DNA from: Klebsiella pneumoniae
GTDB taxonomy: Bacteria > Pseudomonadota > Gammaproteobacteria > Ga0077536
Assembly: GCA_945862315.1 (NCBI GenBank)
Contig: CAMAXW010000002.1
Span: 1 to 64,000 of the forward strand
Direction of reading: 5' to 3'
Length of the DNA stretch: 64,000 bases
Shown piece after piece: positions 9,184 to 19,409 of the stretch. Position numbers and translations under genes: made by a program. Position 1 is the first letter of the stretch. The number at the start of each line of letters is the position of its first letter. The notes beneath the pieces are model-generated. The model was not told where the DNA came from. It worked only from the letters and a program-made list of their open reading frames with translations, and ran no database searches.

Positions 9184-9909
9184 ATGTTGCCGCGCCTCTA
9201 TAGCGCGACGCCGCTCGCCACGGGCGCGGTGATTGTGCTTGACCCCGTGGGCGCTCGCCACCTGCGTGAAGGCCTACGCCTACGCCTTGGCGAGTCGCTG
9301 CTGCTGTTCGATGGGCAAGGCGGGGAGTTTGCGGCCAAGCTCACCGCGATGGACCGCCAGCACGTGCGAGTGACGGTGGGCGAGCATTACCCGGTGCAGC
9401 GGGAATCCACGCTGGACATCACCTTGGCGCAGGGCATTTCGCGTAGCGAACGCATGGACTATACGATTCAAAAGGCGGTGGAGCTGGGGATTTCCCGGCT
9501 GGTGCCGCTCGCCACCGCGCGCAGCACCGTGCGCCTAGACCCAGAACGTGCGCGTAAACGGGCCGAGCACTGGGCTGGCATCGTGCGACACGCGGCCGAG
9601 CAAAGCGGCCGTACCCAACTGCCGCCGCTGGCCGAGGTCGCGAGCCTGGCCGACTACATTGAGCGCGAACGCGCACCGCTGCGCTTGATCCTCGATCCTG
9701 GCGCCACGCTGAGTTTGTCCAGGGTGGTGCTCGGTCCGTGGATCAGTTTGGCAATAGGTCCTGAAGGGGGGTTTAGTCCAACGGAACGCGAACTGCTGCT
9801 CGCCGCCGGCTATCAGAGCGCCAGCCTTGGTCCGCGCGTGCTGCGCACCGAAACGGCAGCGCTGGTTGCGCTGAGCATTCTGCAAAGCCGTGGCGGCGAT
9901 TTAGCCTGA
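9184..9909 (+). CDS. rsmE: 16S rRNA m3U1498 methyltransferase RsmE
   Basis: 241-residue SPOUT-family enzyme that methylates N3 of U1498 in 16S rRNA using S-adenosylmethionine. The N-terminal PUA-like part contains HLREGLRLRLGESLLLFDGQ. The C-terminal trefoil knot shows AVELGISRLVPL, ERSTV-like STVRLD, IGPEGGFSPTE and LGPRVLRTETAAL, all diagnostic. Length matches the family (about 243). It ends 3 bases before the stop of the convergent AlgR-like gene. Confidence 0.95.
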   Translation: MLPRLYSATPLATGAVIVLDPVGARHLREGLRLRLGESLLLFDGQGGEFAAKLTAMDRQHVRVTVGEHYPVQRESTLDITLAQGISRSERMDYTIQKAVELGISRLVPLATARSTVRLDPERARKRAEHWAGIVRHAAEQSGRTQLPPLAEVASLADYIERERAPLRLILDPGATLSLSRVVLGPWISLAIGPEGGFSPTERELLLAAGYQSASLGPRVLRTETAALVALSILQSRGGDLA

Positions 9910-9912
9910 CGC

Positions 9913-10641
9913 CTAACGCAAGCGTCGCCGCACTTCCGGCAACAGGCGACGGCTCACCGGCAGGCGCGCCGCGACCTCTCGCAAGCGGATGGTCGCGTTG
10001 CCCAAGCGGTCCCGTTCCAACGCCACCACGTGCGCCAAGGCCACCAGCGTATGCCGATGAATGCGCAAAAAAATCTCGCCGAATTCATCTTCTAGCGCGC
10101 GCAGCGAATCCTCAATGAGCAATTCACCGCCCGGATGGACCACGGCCACATAGCCTTGGGTCGCTTGCAGATAGCGCACGTCCGCGAGCGGCACGAGGCG
10201 CAGATTACCGGCAACTAGCGCACTAAAATGCGTGCGCGTGCCCACCGACGGCCGTGCATCACCGGCCGCCAAAGCCTGCGCCGCCGTCCAAGTGCCGGCC
10301 CGGGTTAGGGCGGCTTGCAACCGCTCGAGCCGAATGGGTTTGAGCAAATAAGCCAGCGCATTCGCGTCGAAAGCGGCCAACGCGTGTTGGTCGAAGGCGG
10401 TGGTAAAAATCACCGCCGGCGGCCGCGCCAGGCGCGCTAGATGGCTCGCCACTTCCAGCCCGTCCATGCCCGGCAGACGAATGTCCAGCAACACCACATC
10501 CGGGTCGGTGCTGCTCACTAGCGCCAAAGCTTCCAGACCCGAGGCCGCCTCCCCCACGATTTCGTCCCGCCCCAGCGCTTGGAGCAAGCCCCGCAGACGC
10601 GCGCGCGCCAACGGCTCATCGTCAACGATCGCGATGCGCAT
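9913..10641 (-). CDS. algR: AlgR-like LytTR response regulator
   Basis: 242-residue response regulator. The receiver domain has the acidic pocket VDDEP, phospho-acceptor Asp in VVLLDIRLPGMDG, and Lys in AYLLKPIRL. The C-terminal LytTR DNA-binding domain contains RYLQATQGYVAVV, FLRIHRHTLVAL and LPVSRRLLPEVRRRL. In Pseudomonas the orthologous pair algZ(fimS)-algR sits beside argH and controls alginate and type IV pilus genes, and the same order is seen here. ATG at 10641 lies inside the end of the sensor gene (20-base overlap). Targets in this organism are unknown. Confidence 0.88.
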   Translation of the reverse strand: MRIAIVDDEPLARARLRGLLQALGRDEIVGEAASGLEALALVSSTDPDVVLLDIRLPGMDGLEVASHLARLARPPAVIFTTAFDQHALAAFDANALAYLLKPIRLERLQAALTRAGTWTAAQALAAGDARPSVGTRTHFSALVAGNLRLVPLADVRYLQATQGYVAVVHPGGELLIEDSLRALEDEFGEIFLRIHRHTLVALAHVVALERDRLGNATIRLREVAARLPVSRRLLPEVRRRLR

Positions 10642-11683
10642 CGGGGGTCTCACTGACAGGCAAGCGCACGCTGGCGCAGTAGTGATCGGGTGTTTGCTCG
10701 ATGCGGAGTTCCCCCGCGGAGCCAAAATGCACGGCCAAACGCTGCCGTAAATTATCCTGCGCCAGATGATTCCCACGCTCGTTCAGACGGCCCTTGGGCG
10801 GTACCGGATTGGCGACACCAAGCTCCAAAGTTTGCCCCGTCACGCGGCCATGGATGCGGATAACACCCCCGCCCGGCAGCAGCTCGATACCGTGCGTGAT
10901 GGCGTTTTCGACCAGCGGTTGGAGACTCAGCTGGGGGATTGCAAGGTGTTGGGGTAGCGCGTCGATGTCCCATACCACCTGCAAACGCTCGCCCAAACGC
11001 AGGGCTTCGATGGCCAAGTAGCGGCGCACCAGTTCAAACTCCTCTTCTACCCTCACCAATTGACGGGCGTCCGAGAGCGTGGCGCGCAGCAGGTCTGATA
11101 AATCTTCCACCGCGAGTTCAGCGCGCAGGGGGTCAATGCGGATAAGGCTGGCAATGGTATTCAGACAATTAAACAAAAAATGCGGCCGGATGCGTGCCTG
11201 TAAAGCCTGCAGGCGCGCCGCGGCCGCCGCCGCCGTGCGCTCCTGCCAGTGGTGCTGCACATAGAAATAACGCAACACCACCGCGGCCGCGATGGCGCAA
11301 ACCAGCAGCGTGCGAAGACGAAATTCAGCGTGGTCTATCGTTAATAAAGCGGCTTCGCCCTCGCGCGGGGCAAGCACCCACCAGGCAAGTTCAGCCACCA
11401 GCGCTGCGACTAGCAGTACCAATAGGTAGGTCAACACGCTCTCCCAAAGTGCTGGCAAGCGCACCAAATGCCGGCGCGCAAGGCACAGCACTGCGGCGGC
11501 CGACATCGCAATCCACTGCACATACAACGACAGCAGCGCCAGTTCCGACCACGCCAGGGGCCCAAACCCAGTGCGCGTGACACTCAGCATAAAGGCCAGC
11601 AACTGGGCCACGCTGACCACCAAGAACAACGCACGTAGACCACAGAGATCAGGCAGGAAAGAATCGCGCTGAGGGATGCTCAT
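10622..11683 (-). CDS. algZ: AlgZ/FimS-like sensor histidine kinase (LytS type)
   Basis: 353-residue membrane histidine kinase with about four hydrophobic segments in residues 15–150, then a His_kinase domain with phospho-acceptor His in IRPHFLFNCLNTIASLI. The ATPase part has LSLQPLVENAITHGIE as N box. The usual glycine-rich box is replaced by GNHLAQDNLRQRL; AlgZ/FimS proteins are known for atypical G boxes. ATG at 11683 is chosen because an upstream in-frame ATG adds only a low-complexity basic stretch. It forms an operon with the AlgR-like regulator and is divergent from argH. Confidence 0.85.
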   Translation of the reverse strand: MSIPQRDSFLPDLCGLRALFLVVSVAQLLAFMLSVTRTGFGPLAWSELALLSLYVQWIAMSAAAVLCLARRHLVRLPALWESVLTYLLVLLVAALVAELAWWVLAPREGEAALLTIDHAEFRLRTLLVCAIAAAVVLRYFYVQHHWQERTAAAAAARLQALQARIRPHFLFNCLNTIASLIRIDPLRAELAVEDLSDLLRATLSDARQLVRVEEEFELVRRYLAIEALRLGERLQVVWDIDALPQHLAIPQLSLQPLVENAITHGIELLPGGGVIRIHGRVTGQTLELGVANPVPPKGRLNERGNHLAQDNLRQRLAVHFGSAGELRIEQTPDHYCASVRLPVSETPDAHRDR

Positions 11684-11809
11684 AAGCTGTGGTCTTGGCC
11701 TCACGGGCGAACGTGGCGAGTGCGTTGAGTGTCGGGGGGCTAGCAATGCTCGTCAATCAGTGAGCGCCCCTACGATATACTGCAGGGCCTTCCAGCGAGA
11801 GTCGCCTTG

Positions 11810-13237
11810 ATGACCCCATCTGATGATGCGTCCACGCCCCACGACGAGGCTGCCAACAAGCCTTGGGGTGGTCGCTTTGAAACCCCCACTAACGCGTTTG
11901 TAGAGGCCTTCACCGCCTCCGTCGAATTCGACCGCCGACTCTACGCGCACGACATTCAAGGCTCCATTGCCCACGCCACCATGCTCGCCGCCACCGGCGT
12001 GTTGACGGCAGCTGAGCGCGACCAAATCGTGGCGGGTCTGGAAATTATTCGGGCCGACATCGAGGCCGGCCGTTTCCGCTGGTCGGTGGCGCTAGAAGAC
12101 GTCCATATGAACATCGAAAGCGCGCTCACGGCCCAGATCGGCGAGGTCGGCAAAAAACTGCACACCGCGCGGTCCCGCAACGACCAAGTGGCAACCGATA
12201 TTCGGCTTTATTTACGCGACCAAATCGACTTTCTCACACACTCGCTAGAGCGTTTACTCGGCGCGCTGGTCGACGTGGCCGAGCGCGAAGCCGACACCAT
12301 CCTGCCGGGTTTCACGCATCTGCAAGCGGCCCAGCCCATTTCATTTGGTCATCATTTATTGGCCTGGTTTGAAATGCTGCTGCGCGACCGCGAACGCCTC
12401 GCCGATTGCCGAAAACGGGTCGACGCCCTACCCCTCGGCGCCGGTGCGTTGGCCGGCACCACTTTCCCAATCGACCGCGAGATGACCGCCCAGCTATTAG
12501 GGTTTTCACGGATCTGCGAGAACTCCTTAGACGCCGTGGCAGACCGCGATTTTGCCATCGAGTTTTGCGCCTGTGCGGCCCTGATGATGGTGCATTTCTC
12601 CCGCATGGCAGAAGAAATGGTGTTGTGGAGCTCACAGCAGTTTGGTTTCATCGAACTCGCAGATGCGTTCTGTACGGGCTCGAGCATGATGCCGCAAAAG
12701 AAAAATCCGGACGTCCCGGAGTTGGTGCGCGGCAAATCAGGCCGGGTCGTTGGACATCTCATGGCGCTCATTACCCTGATGAAAAGTCAGCCGCTGGCCT
12801 ACAACAAAGACAACCAAGAAGACAAAGAACCGTTGTTCGACACCGTCGATACCTTAGCCGGCTGTCTGCGTGCATTTGGCGATCTGATCCCCACCATCAG
12901 CGTGCGCCGGGCGCGCATGCGCGCCGCCACACGCGCGGGTTTCACCACCGCCACCGATTTTGCCGACTACCTCGTGCGGCTCGGCGTGCCGTTCCGCGAT
13001 GCACACGCAGTGGTGGGTGCAGCGGTGCGCGCGGCCCTTGCCCGGGACCTTGAACTGAGCGAGTTGAGCCTCGAGGAGTTGCAAAAATTAGAACCGCGCA
13101 TCAATGCCGAGGTCTATGCCGCGTTAGATATCGATCAGGCACTCGCGGCCCGCGACCACCGGGGTGGCACGGCACCAGCGCGGGTGCGCGCCGCCTGCGT
13201 GGCGGCCCGCATCCGGCTGCAAACTGCCGGCGGTTGA
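11810..13237 (+). CDS. argH: Argininosuccinate lyase
   Basis: 475-residue enzyme that cleaves argininosuccinate into arginine and fumarate, the last step of arginine synthesis. Signature [20 protein letters not shown] is intact, as are NKPWGGRF at the N-terminus, [13 protein letters not shown] and [21 protein letters not shown] sits immediately before the ATG at 11810; ATG is preferred. It lies beside the AlgZ/AlgR genes as in pseudomonads. asmA starts 20 bases downstream. Confidence 0.97.
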   Translation: MTPSDDASTPHDEAANKPWGGRFETPTNAFVEAFTASVEFDRRLYAHDIQGSIAHATMLAATGVLTAAERDQIVAGLEIIRADIEAGRFRWSVALEDVHMNIESALTAQIGEVGKKLHTARSRNDQVATDIRLYLRDQIDFLTHSLERLLGALVDVAEREADTILPGFTHLQAAQPISFGHHLLAWFEMLLRDRERLADCRKRVDALPLGAGALAGTTFPIDREMTAQLLGFSRICENSLDAVADRDFAIEFCACAALMMVHFSRMAEEMVLWSSQQFGFIELADAFCTGSSMMPQKKNPDVPELVRGKSGRVVGHLMALITLMKSQPLAYNKDNQEDKEPLFDTVDTLAGCLRAFGDLIPTISVRRARMRAATRAGFTTATDFADYLVRLGVPFRDAHAVVGAAVRAALARDLELSELSLEELQKLEPRINAEVYAALDIDQALAARDHRGGTAPARVRAACVAARIRLQTAGG

Positions 13238-13256
13238 GCAGCCCACAGCCGCCCCC

Positions 13257-16200
13257 ATGAAAACAATCCGGCGTCTACTGCTCGTTGTTAGCCTCGTGCT
13301 AATCGTGAGCTTGGGCGGGTTAGTGGCCTTTCTGGCGGCCCTCGATCCCAACGCCTACAAAGCCGAAATCGAAAGCGCCTTCACTCACTACACCGGGCGC
13401 CAACTGGTCTTGGAGGGTCCGCTCGAGCTGGCCTGGTGGCCACGCGTCAGGCTGCGCGTGGGCGTGCTGTCGCTGGCGAATGCCAAAGGCTTTGCACCCC
13501 CCAACATGATGGAGGTGCGCGACCTCGAAATCGCCGTGCCAACGCTGGCGCTGTTGCGCGGTCGCATTGCCATGGACACCGCGAAAATTCACGGTCTCAC
13601 CCTGCACTTGACCCGCAACGCCCAAGGGCAAAGCAATTGGCAGGATCTGCTGCAAGACCCGCAAAAGGCACCGCCATCCGAGGCCGGCACGCTGGCCGCC
13701 TTTGCCCTCAGCGGCGTGGCCTTGGGTGGCGTCGACATCGCGCAAGCAACGCTGCGTTGGGAAGATGTGCAAGCCGGTCGCGATCTCCTGTTTGACGCCG
13801 CGCAGGCTAAAACGGGGCCGTTAGCCTTCAACACCCCAGTGGACTTCCGGCTGCAGGCGCAGGTGCGCTCAAGCCTCCCGGCTCTGGCTGGCGAGACCGT
13901 CCTCGCCGGCACCGTGACTTTTCACCCGCGCCAACAGCGCTATCTCATCGCGCCACTCGACATCGGCGTCACCCTGCAAGGAAAAGGCCTGCCGGGGGGC
14001 AAGTCCACGCTTTCCCTGCAGCTGAATAGCGACCTCAATTTTAGTGCCGGCAACGCACAGTTCACCGCCATCAAAGGTCAAGGACTGGGCGTGACGTTTG
14101 AAGGCGCGCTGGCGCTGGATCATCTCAACAGCCCGCACCCTGGGGGGCGTGGCGAAATCACCCTCCAAGCGCCCGATCTCGGCGTGGTCTTCAAGGCCTT
14201 CGATCTACCCGGTGCCGCGCGGCTCGCCACGATGAAAAATCGCGGGTTGGCGCTCCACACGCAGCTCGCGGTGGACGGCGAGCAGGGCGAAATTCACTGT
14301 CCGCAATTCACGGCCCAGTTACCCGGTAGCGAGGTTAGCGGCGAACTCAACGCCACGGGTCTCCACACGCAGCAGCCCATCATCCAGGCGCGGCTTGCGG
14401 CGCACAGCTCGCAGGTGAGCGACTTACTGCTGATTGCGCATCAATGGGCGGGTGGCGATGTGCGCGCGGCACGGGTGTTGGCCAAAGCATTGGCGGGCAC
14501 CACCGCGCATGACTTCCAGCTGGCGGCGGAGATAGATGTTGATCTCACGGCCGGCCGGGTGCGCGTGCCAACGCTGCACGCCACCCTGTTCGACAACACC
14601 GTTACCGGCAACGTGACCCCTACCGGTGGCCAGCCAGGAATGCCCGCCTTCAGCGCAACCTTGGCAGCAGGCGGTCCCAATCTGCCCATATTACTGCTGG
14701 CCACGGAGCTGCTGCGCGGCACGCCCAGTGAGTCTCTAGAAGCGCGGATGGCGGCCTTGTATGCCCGCGGTGATCCCAGCTATTTGGTGTCTGCACAATT
14801 GCTCGCAGACTTCGGCGCAGACCGACTCGCCCTCACCCGGTTGAGCGGCAAACTGCTCGGCAACCAAGCCGAGTTCAGCCTGAATGCCCGCAATCTGCGC
14901 AGCGGCAGCCCGGTTGTCACAGGGACACTGCAGGCTGCCGGTCCGGATTTGGCGGCATTGTTGGCACTCTCCAACAGCCTGCCCAACCTGCGTGCCTTGC
15001 TCGATACGCTGCCCGACCCTAGCGCCAAAGCCTACGCCTTCAGCGCGCGTTTCAACGCCGATACCCGCCAAGAGCAGGCGCAGTTATCGGCACTGACAGC
15101 CAATTTTTTGGGTCTGAACCTCGCCGGCGATTTGGCAGTCCAGCAATTCACCCACCGCGACCGGACAGTAGAAGGGCATCTGCGGTTGGTCAGCCTGGCA
15201 CCCAAGGCGTTACTGGCGGCGAGTGGCTATCCGGTGCTGGTAGCAGGACTCAAAGAATTTTCCGCAGAGACAGATTTTAAGGCGACCGGCGCCGAACTAA
15301 ACCTCGCGCCCTTTAATGCGCAGGGCGACTGGCAAATGCCGGGGCAGCTTGCACCGTTGCGCGTGACCTTGCACACCGACACGGCAAAAGTGAACTGGGA
15401 CCGCGCTACCGCGTGGGTAAAAGTCCTGACATTGAACGCGCCAGGTCTTGCACTCACCGCCTCATTGGATGCCGAACAACTGCGCACCGCGCCGGCGTGG
15501 AGTGGCCAAATCAACCTACCTCCATTTGATTTGCGGGCGCTCGTGGCCCAGCTTGAACATCCCTTGCCGGCGCTTAGCGATCCACAAACCTATACCCGCG
15601 TGGGTGTCGAGGCGGTTTTCAAGGGCACGCCCAACAGCCTAACGCTGGAGCAGTTGCGCGCCCGCATAGACGATACCAGCCTCAGCGGCACCATTAATAT
15701 CAGTGATTTTCAGCGCCCTGACTTGGGCTTTAATCTGCAATTAGACCAACTGAATCTGGACCGTTATCTCGCGCCGCGTCAGGACACGGGGAAGGCGCGC
15801 CCCGTCACCCCCGCAACCCTGACACTGGCCGTCGCCACGCTGCCGGTAACGGCGCTGCAGGCCTTGGGCCTTGAAGGAGAATTGGGGATCGACACTTTCC
15901 AGATAGCCGGCGCACAACTCAGCCAGGTGAAAATAACCGCCCGCGCACGCGCGGGGCTGCTCGAAATTAATCCGGCCACCGCAGATTTATATCAGGGCAA
16001 ATACAGCGGTGTCGCCCGCCTGAACGTGCAGGGACCGCAACCCGAACTCAGCGTCAATACCACCCTCGCTAAAGTGGCCATAGAACCCTTGCTCACCGAC
16101 CTCGGCGGCACGCGTCAGATCGGCGGCAATCTCAACGTGGAAGCGCGCCTCACGGCCCGCGGACACAGCCCCGAGGCGCTGTTTAAAACGCTGGGCGGGC

Positions 16201-16691
16201 AGGCCACTTTCGCACTGCAAAAAGGCCGGGTCCGCGGCGTCGACCTGCCCGAGATCCTCAAGAACACCGAGGCGCTGATCAAACGCCGCGCCACCGCCCT
16301 ACCCACCGGCGGGGAAACACGCTTCAAGGCGCTTACCGGCACCTTGGAAATCCGCGAGGGCGCCGTGTTCAACCACGACTTACGCATGGATGGTGAGGGT
16401 TTTAAAGTCACCGGCGAGGGCATGCTCGTCAAGCTCAAAGACACCACCACCCACTACGACGCCAGTCTGGCCCTGATCCCTAACCGCGAACCGACGAGCA
16501 GCCCACCGGTGGCGATGGGCGGTAAGGCGATGCCCATCCGCTGCCGGGGTGTGATCTCCGCAACCAGCTGTAAACTCGACTTGAAAAACTCAACCGGTCT
16601 CAAGAAGAGCGGGCAGAAGTTGGGCGCATCAGCAGAGGAAATCGTCGGCGGCAAACCCAGTACCGCGTTAAAGAAGCAGCAGAAATTCTGA
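13257..16691 (+). CDS. asmA: AsmA family protein
   Basis: 1144-residue AsmA-like protein. An N-terminal membrane anchor (RRLLLVVSLVLIVSLGG) leads into a large periplasmic part. The N-terminal AsmA domain shows LDPNAYKAEIESAF and TGRQLVLEGPLELAWWPRV. The C-terminal AsmA_2 domain includes LNVEARLTARGHSPEALFKT and GVDLPEILKN. AsmA-clan proteins form elongated beta-groove bridges thought to move phospholipids to the outer membrane. ATG at 13257 is picked because the signal anchor begins there; the open frame upstream overlaps argH. Confidence 0.9.
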   Translation: MKTIRRLLLVVSLVLIVSLGGLVAFLAALDPNAYKAEIESAFTHYTGRQLVLEGPLELAWWPRVRLRVGVLSLANAKGFAPPNMMEVRDLEIAVPTLALLRGRIAMDTAKIHGLTLHLTRNAQGQSNWQDLLQDPQKAPPSEAGTLAAFALSGVALGGVDIAQATLRWEDVQAGRDLLFDAAQAKTGPLAFNTPVDFRLQAQVRSSLPALAGETVLAGTVTFHPRQQRYLIAPLDIGVTLQGKGLPGGKSTLSLQLNSDLNFSAGNAQFTAIKGQGLGVTFEGALALDHLNSPHPGGRGEITLQAPDLGVVFKAFDLPGAARLATMKNRGLALHTQLAVDGEQGEIHCPQFTAQLPGSEVSGELNATGLHTQQPIIQARLAAHSSQVSDLLLIAHQWAGGDVRAARVLAKALAGTTAHDFQLAAEIDVDLTAGRVRVPTLHATLFDNTVTGNVTPTGGQPGMPAFSATLAAGGPNLPILLLATELLRGTPSESLEARMAALYARGDPSYLVSAQLLADFGADRLALTRLSGKLLGNQAEFSLNARNLRSGSPVVTGTLQAAGPDLAALLALSNSLPNLRALLDTLPDPSAKAYAFSARFNADTRQEQAQLSALTANFLGLNLAGDLAVQQFTHRDRTVEGHLRLVSLAPKALLAASGYPVLVAGLKEFSAETDFKATGAELNLAPFNAQGDWQMPGQLAPLRVTLHTDTAKVNWDRATAWVKVLTLNAPGLALTASLDAEQLRTAPAWSGQINLPPFDLRALVAQLEHPLPALSDPQTYTRVGVEAVFKGTPNSLTLEQLRARIDDTSLSGTINISDFQRPDLGFNLQLDQLNLDRYLAPRQDTGKARPVTPATLTLAVATLPVTALQALGLEGELGIDTFQIAGAQLSQVKITARARAGLLEINPATADLYQGKYSGVARLNVQGPQPELSVNTTLAKVAIEPLLTDLGGTRQIGGNLNVEARLTARGHSPEALFKTLGGQATFALQKGRVRGVDLPEILKNTEALIKRRATALPTGGETRFKALTGTLEIREGAVFNHDLRMDGEGFKVTGEGMLVKLKDTTTHYDASLALIPNREPTSSPPVAMGGKAMPIRCRGVISATSCKLDLKNSTGLKKSGQKLGASAEEIVGGKPSTALKKQQKF

Positions 16692-16747
16692 CCCGCCCCC
16701 CAAACCTGCGCTGGTGTGGCGGCCTGCTGCTGGTCTGTTGGTGGGGG

Positions 16748-17266
16748 TTGGCGGCGGCCAGTACCTTGGAAAGCGTGGTCTTCAACGTCCACGATAACCA
16801 GTACCACTATCGCTTTAGCGCACGCCTCGAAGCCCCCGTGAAGGAGGTGCGCGCGGTAGTGACCGACATCGAGCGACTGCCCCGAATCAACAACAACATC
16901 ACTTTGTCGCGGGTGTTGTTCTACTATCAGGATGGCTCGTATCGGCGCCAATTGCGCCTGACTGAATGCGTGTTGGTGTTTTGTTTTAACATCGATTTTG
17001 TCGAGCGTGTGGCGCTCCAAGCCAACGGCGATATTCACACCACCATCATTCCCGGCGCGGGTAATTTTCGCGATGGCGAAACGCTGTGGGAAATCGAAGC
17101 CCTGCCCGACGGTGCCACACGCATTGTCATGAGCGCCACCCAACGCCCTGACTTCTGGATTCCACCGGTGCTGGGACCGTTGCTCCTCAAACGGGCTTTC
17201 ATGAGTGAAGTCACCCAAACCATGACCAACATTGAGCGAATCGCGCATGCTGCCAGCCTTCTCTGA
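16748..17266 (+). CDS. START/SRPBCC-like exported protein, start uncertain
   Basis: About 172 residues from a TTG at 16748, resembling the SRPBCC/polyketide-cyclase fold (FSARLEAPVKEVRAVVTDIE, GAGNFRDGETLWEIEALPDG, PPVLGPLLLKRAFMSEV). Reading the same frame upstream of 16748 gives a hydrophobic, tryptophan-rich stretch (RWCGGLLLVCWWGLAAAS) that looks like a signal peptide, but no ATG, GTG or TTG precedes it. Only CTG (16706 or 16688) or ATT (16685) could start it, overlapping the asmA stop. The protein is therefore probably longer at its N-terminus and exported. It overlaps mutY by 20 bases. Function is unknown; ligand binding is typical of the fold. Confidence 0.7.
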   Translation: MAAASTLESVVFNVHDNQYHYRFSARLEAPVKEVRAVVTDIERLPRINNNITLSRVLFYYQDGSYRRQLRLTECVLVFCFNIDFVERVALQANGDIHTTIIPGAGNFRDGETLWEIEALPDGATRIVMSATQRPDFWIPPVLGPLLLKRAFMSEVTQTMTNIERIAHAASLL

Positions 17267-18314
17267 ACGCTTGCTGACATGGTTCGACGAACATGGCCGG
17301 CATGATTTGCCCTGGCAGCAAGCGCGCTCGGCCTACCGCGTTTGGGTCTCGGAAATCATGCTCCAGCAAACCCAAGTCAGCACCGTCGTGCCCTACTTTG
17401 AGGCCTTCGTGGCGCGCTTCCCCACACTCCAAACCCTGGCGGCCGCCCCCTTAGACGAAGTGCTGCACAGTTGGTCGGGACTGGGCTATTACGCCCGCGC
17501 CCGCAACCTCCACCGTGCCGCCAAACTGCTGGTAGACACCCACGGCGGGGAGTTTCCGGTAGATCTCCAGGCACTCGCCGCGCTGCCCGGCATTGGACGC
17601 TCCACGGCGGGCGCAATCCTCGCCCTCAGCTTGGGCCAGCGCGCGCCCATTTTGGATGGCAATGTGAAGCGGGTGCTGGCGCGGCATCGCTGCATTGATG
17701 GCCTGCCCACACTGCCCGCCACCGCGCGCGCTTTGTGGCAAGTAGCCGAGGAGTTCACCCCCACCACGCGCGTCGCGGACTACACCCAAGCCATGATGGA
17801 TCTGGGCGCCACGCTATGCGGGCGCACGCAACCGGCTTGCGGTCGCTGTCCGGTACACACCGACTGCCTCGCGGCAGCCCGTGGGGCGCAGCTGAGCTAT
17901 CCGGCCCGCAAGCCGCGCAAAACCCTACCTCGACGAGCCACCTGCATGCTGTTGCTGGCTCGCGTGGACCACGCTGATCTACTGCTGGAACGTCGCGCCG
18001 CGAGCGGCATCTGGGGTGGCTTGTGGGCTTTCCCAGAAGTCAGCGATGCCGCCGCGGTAGCTGTCTGGTGTGCGAACCACGACCTAGCGCCCTGCAGCGT
18101 GGTTCAGCCGCTGGCAGACATCACCCACACGTTTACCCACTTCCAGCTAAAAATTACCCCGCTGTTGCTCTGGGTGACCGAACGGGGCACGCGTTGCATG
18201 GATTCGGATCGCCTGCTTTGGTATAACGCAGCGACCCCTGCAGCGGTGGGTTTACCCCAACCTGTGCGGGATCTTGTTCGCTCAATCAGCCTCACGGCAA
18301 AGGAATTTTCATGA
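17247..18314 (+). CDS. mutY: A/G-specific adenine DNA glycosylase MutY
   Basis: 355-residue base-excision repair enzyme that removes adenine mispaired with 8-oxoguanine. Seen are the Glu-containing [17 protein letters not shown], helix-hairpin-helix [12 protein letters not shown], catalytic Asp in [13 protein letters not shown], and the 4Fe-4S ligands C-x6-C-x2-C-x5-C ([17 protein letters not shown]). The C-terminal NUDIX-like 8-oxoG recognition domain contains [18 protein letters not shown] at 17247 is preferred over TTG at 17232. The stop overlaps the yggX start as ATGA. Confidence 0.96.
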   Translation: MLPAFSERLLTWFDEHGRHDLPWQQARSAYRVWVSEIMLQQTQVSTVVPYFEAFVARFPTLQTLAAAPLDEVLHSWSGLGYYARARNLHRAAKLLVDTHGGEFPVDLQALAALPGIGRSTAGAILALSLGQRAPILDGNVKRVLARHRCIDGLPTLPATARALWQVAEEFTPTTRVADYTQAMMDLGATLCGRTQPACGRCPVHTDCLAAARGAQLSYPARKPRKTLPRRATCMLLLARVDHADLLLERRAASGIWGGLWAFPEVSDAAAVAVWCANHDLAPCSVVQPLADITHTFTHFQLKITPLLLWVTERGTRCMDSDRLLWYNAATPAAVGLPQPVRDLVRSISLTAKEFS

Positions 18315-18586
18315 CGAGAACGGTTCAATGCATCAAGCTCGGACGTGAAGCCGAAGGCCTACGGGCGCCGCCCTACCCGGGGGAACTCGGCCGGCGCATC
18401 TATACAGCCGTGTCGCAGGAAGCGTGGGGCGGCTGGCTCAAGCACCAAACGATGCTCATCAACGAATACCGGCTCACGCCCATTGATCCCAAGAATCGAA
18501 AATTCTTGGAAGAAGAAATGGAAAAGTATTTCTTTGGCGAAGGCTCCGCGCCACCCGCGGACTTTCGCCCCACCCCGCCAGCATAA
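18311..18586 (+). CDS. yggX: Fe(2+)-trafficking protein YggX
   Basis: 91-residue member of the YggX family, small cytosolic proteins linked to iron handling and protection of Fe-S clusters. Family residues include [13 protein letters not shown], the single conserved Cys, [11 protein letters not shown] and [19 protein letters not shown]. An AAAGGA Shine-Dalgarno precedes the ATG, which overlaps the mutY stop. mutY-yggX is a conserved gammaproteobacterial pair, and MutY is itself an Fe-S enzyme. Confidence 0.96.
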   Translation: MTRTVQCIKLGREAEGLRAPPYPGELGRRIYTAVSQEAWGGWLKHQTMLINEYRLTPIDPKNRKFLEEEMEKYFFGEGSAPPADFRPTPPA

Positions 18587-18593
18587 ATTTGGC

Positions 18594-19409
18594 TCAGCCC
18601 AGCGCCAAGACAGCACCCGCCGCGAGCAACACCGCGCCGGGCAGCGCATAGCTCCAGGGGCCGGCGGGTAATACCCGCTCCAGCAGCATCGTGGAGGCGA
18701 GAAGGGCCATGGCGACCACGCTCATCACCCCGCCCACGAACATCAGCAGCATCAGCGCCCAACAGCAACCCAAACAATAGGCGCCGTGCATAGCGCCCAT
18801 CCGAAATGCGCCACGCTGACCGGTTTGCCAATGGTTGAGCAAAAACGCCAACGGGCTTTGACAATGCCGCAGACAGGCGCGCTTAACGGGCGTGAATTGG
18901 TAAAGACCGGCGACGATGAGTAGCCCGGCGGCGAGTGTCGGCCCTGCCTGCAGCAGCATGCCGTGCAACAGCGAAGCTTGGTGGAGCAGCCATTGCACAC
19001 CGCTGAGCGCGCAGCCAAACAAGCTCCAAGCGCCCAGATAGCCGGCCAGGAAGGCCGGTATGCGCCCGGGCGTGGCGTCGCGGGTGCGCTGGAATAGCAA
19101 CACCACCGGCAGCACGACCGGCGTCATCATGGCGACCATCATCACCACCCACATCAGCGCGGAAATCGCCAGATAAGCCTGCGTGCTCGCGGGCTGCATC
19201 ATGGCCACGGCCACCTGCCAACGCAGGTCTTGCAGCACCAGGGTGCCCGGCGGCGTACGTAACGCCGCCGCCCGCCCCATTTCCTGCATGGTCTGCCACT
19301 CCGCCGTCAGCAACCACCAAGCGGCAGCGGCGAGCAACATCAGTGCCCCACCACTCACCAGACGCGGCAAACGCGCCGCCAGCGTGCTCAGGAGGCGACG
19401 CCCTGCCAA
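18594..19409 (-). CDS. DUF2182 integral membrane protein
   Basis: 271 residues with about six hydrophobic segments. Family features are WVVMMVAMMTPVVLPVVLLF, an inner cysteine/histidine pair region (KRACLRHCQSP), and HGAYCLGCCWALMLLMFVGG. DUF2182 proteins are often called predicted metal-binding membrane proteins; no function is proven. Start appears to be TTG at 19409, overlapping the end of the DUF1326 gene by 22 bases; an ATG 23 codons later is an alternative. It is the second gene of a two-gene unit. Confidence 0.8.
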   Translation of the reverse strand: MAGRRLLSTLAARLPRLVSGGALMLLAAAAWWLLTAEWQTMQEMGRAAALRTPPGTLVLQDLRWQVAVAMMQPASTQAYLAISALMWVVMMVAMMTPVVLPVVLLFQRTRDATPGRIPAFLAGYLGAWSLFGCALSGVQWLLHQASLLHGMLLQAGPTLAAGLLIVAGLYQFTPVKRACLRHCQSPLAFLLNHWQTGQRGAFRMGAMHGAYCLGCCWALMLLMFVGGVMSVVAMALLASTMLLERVLPAGPWSYALPGAVLLAAGAVLALG

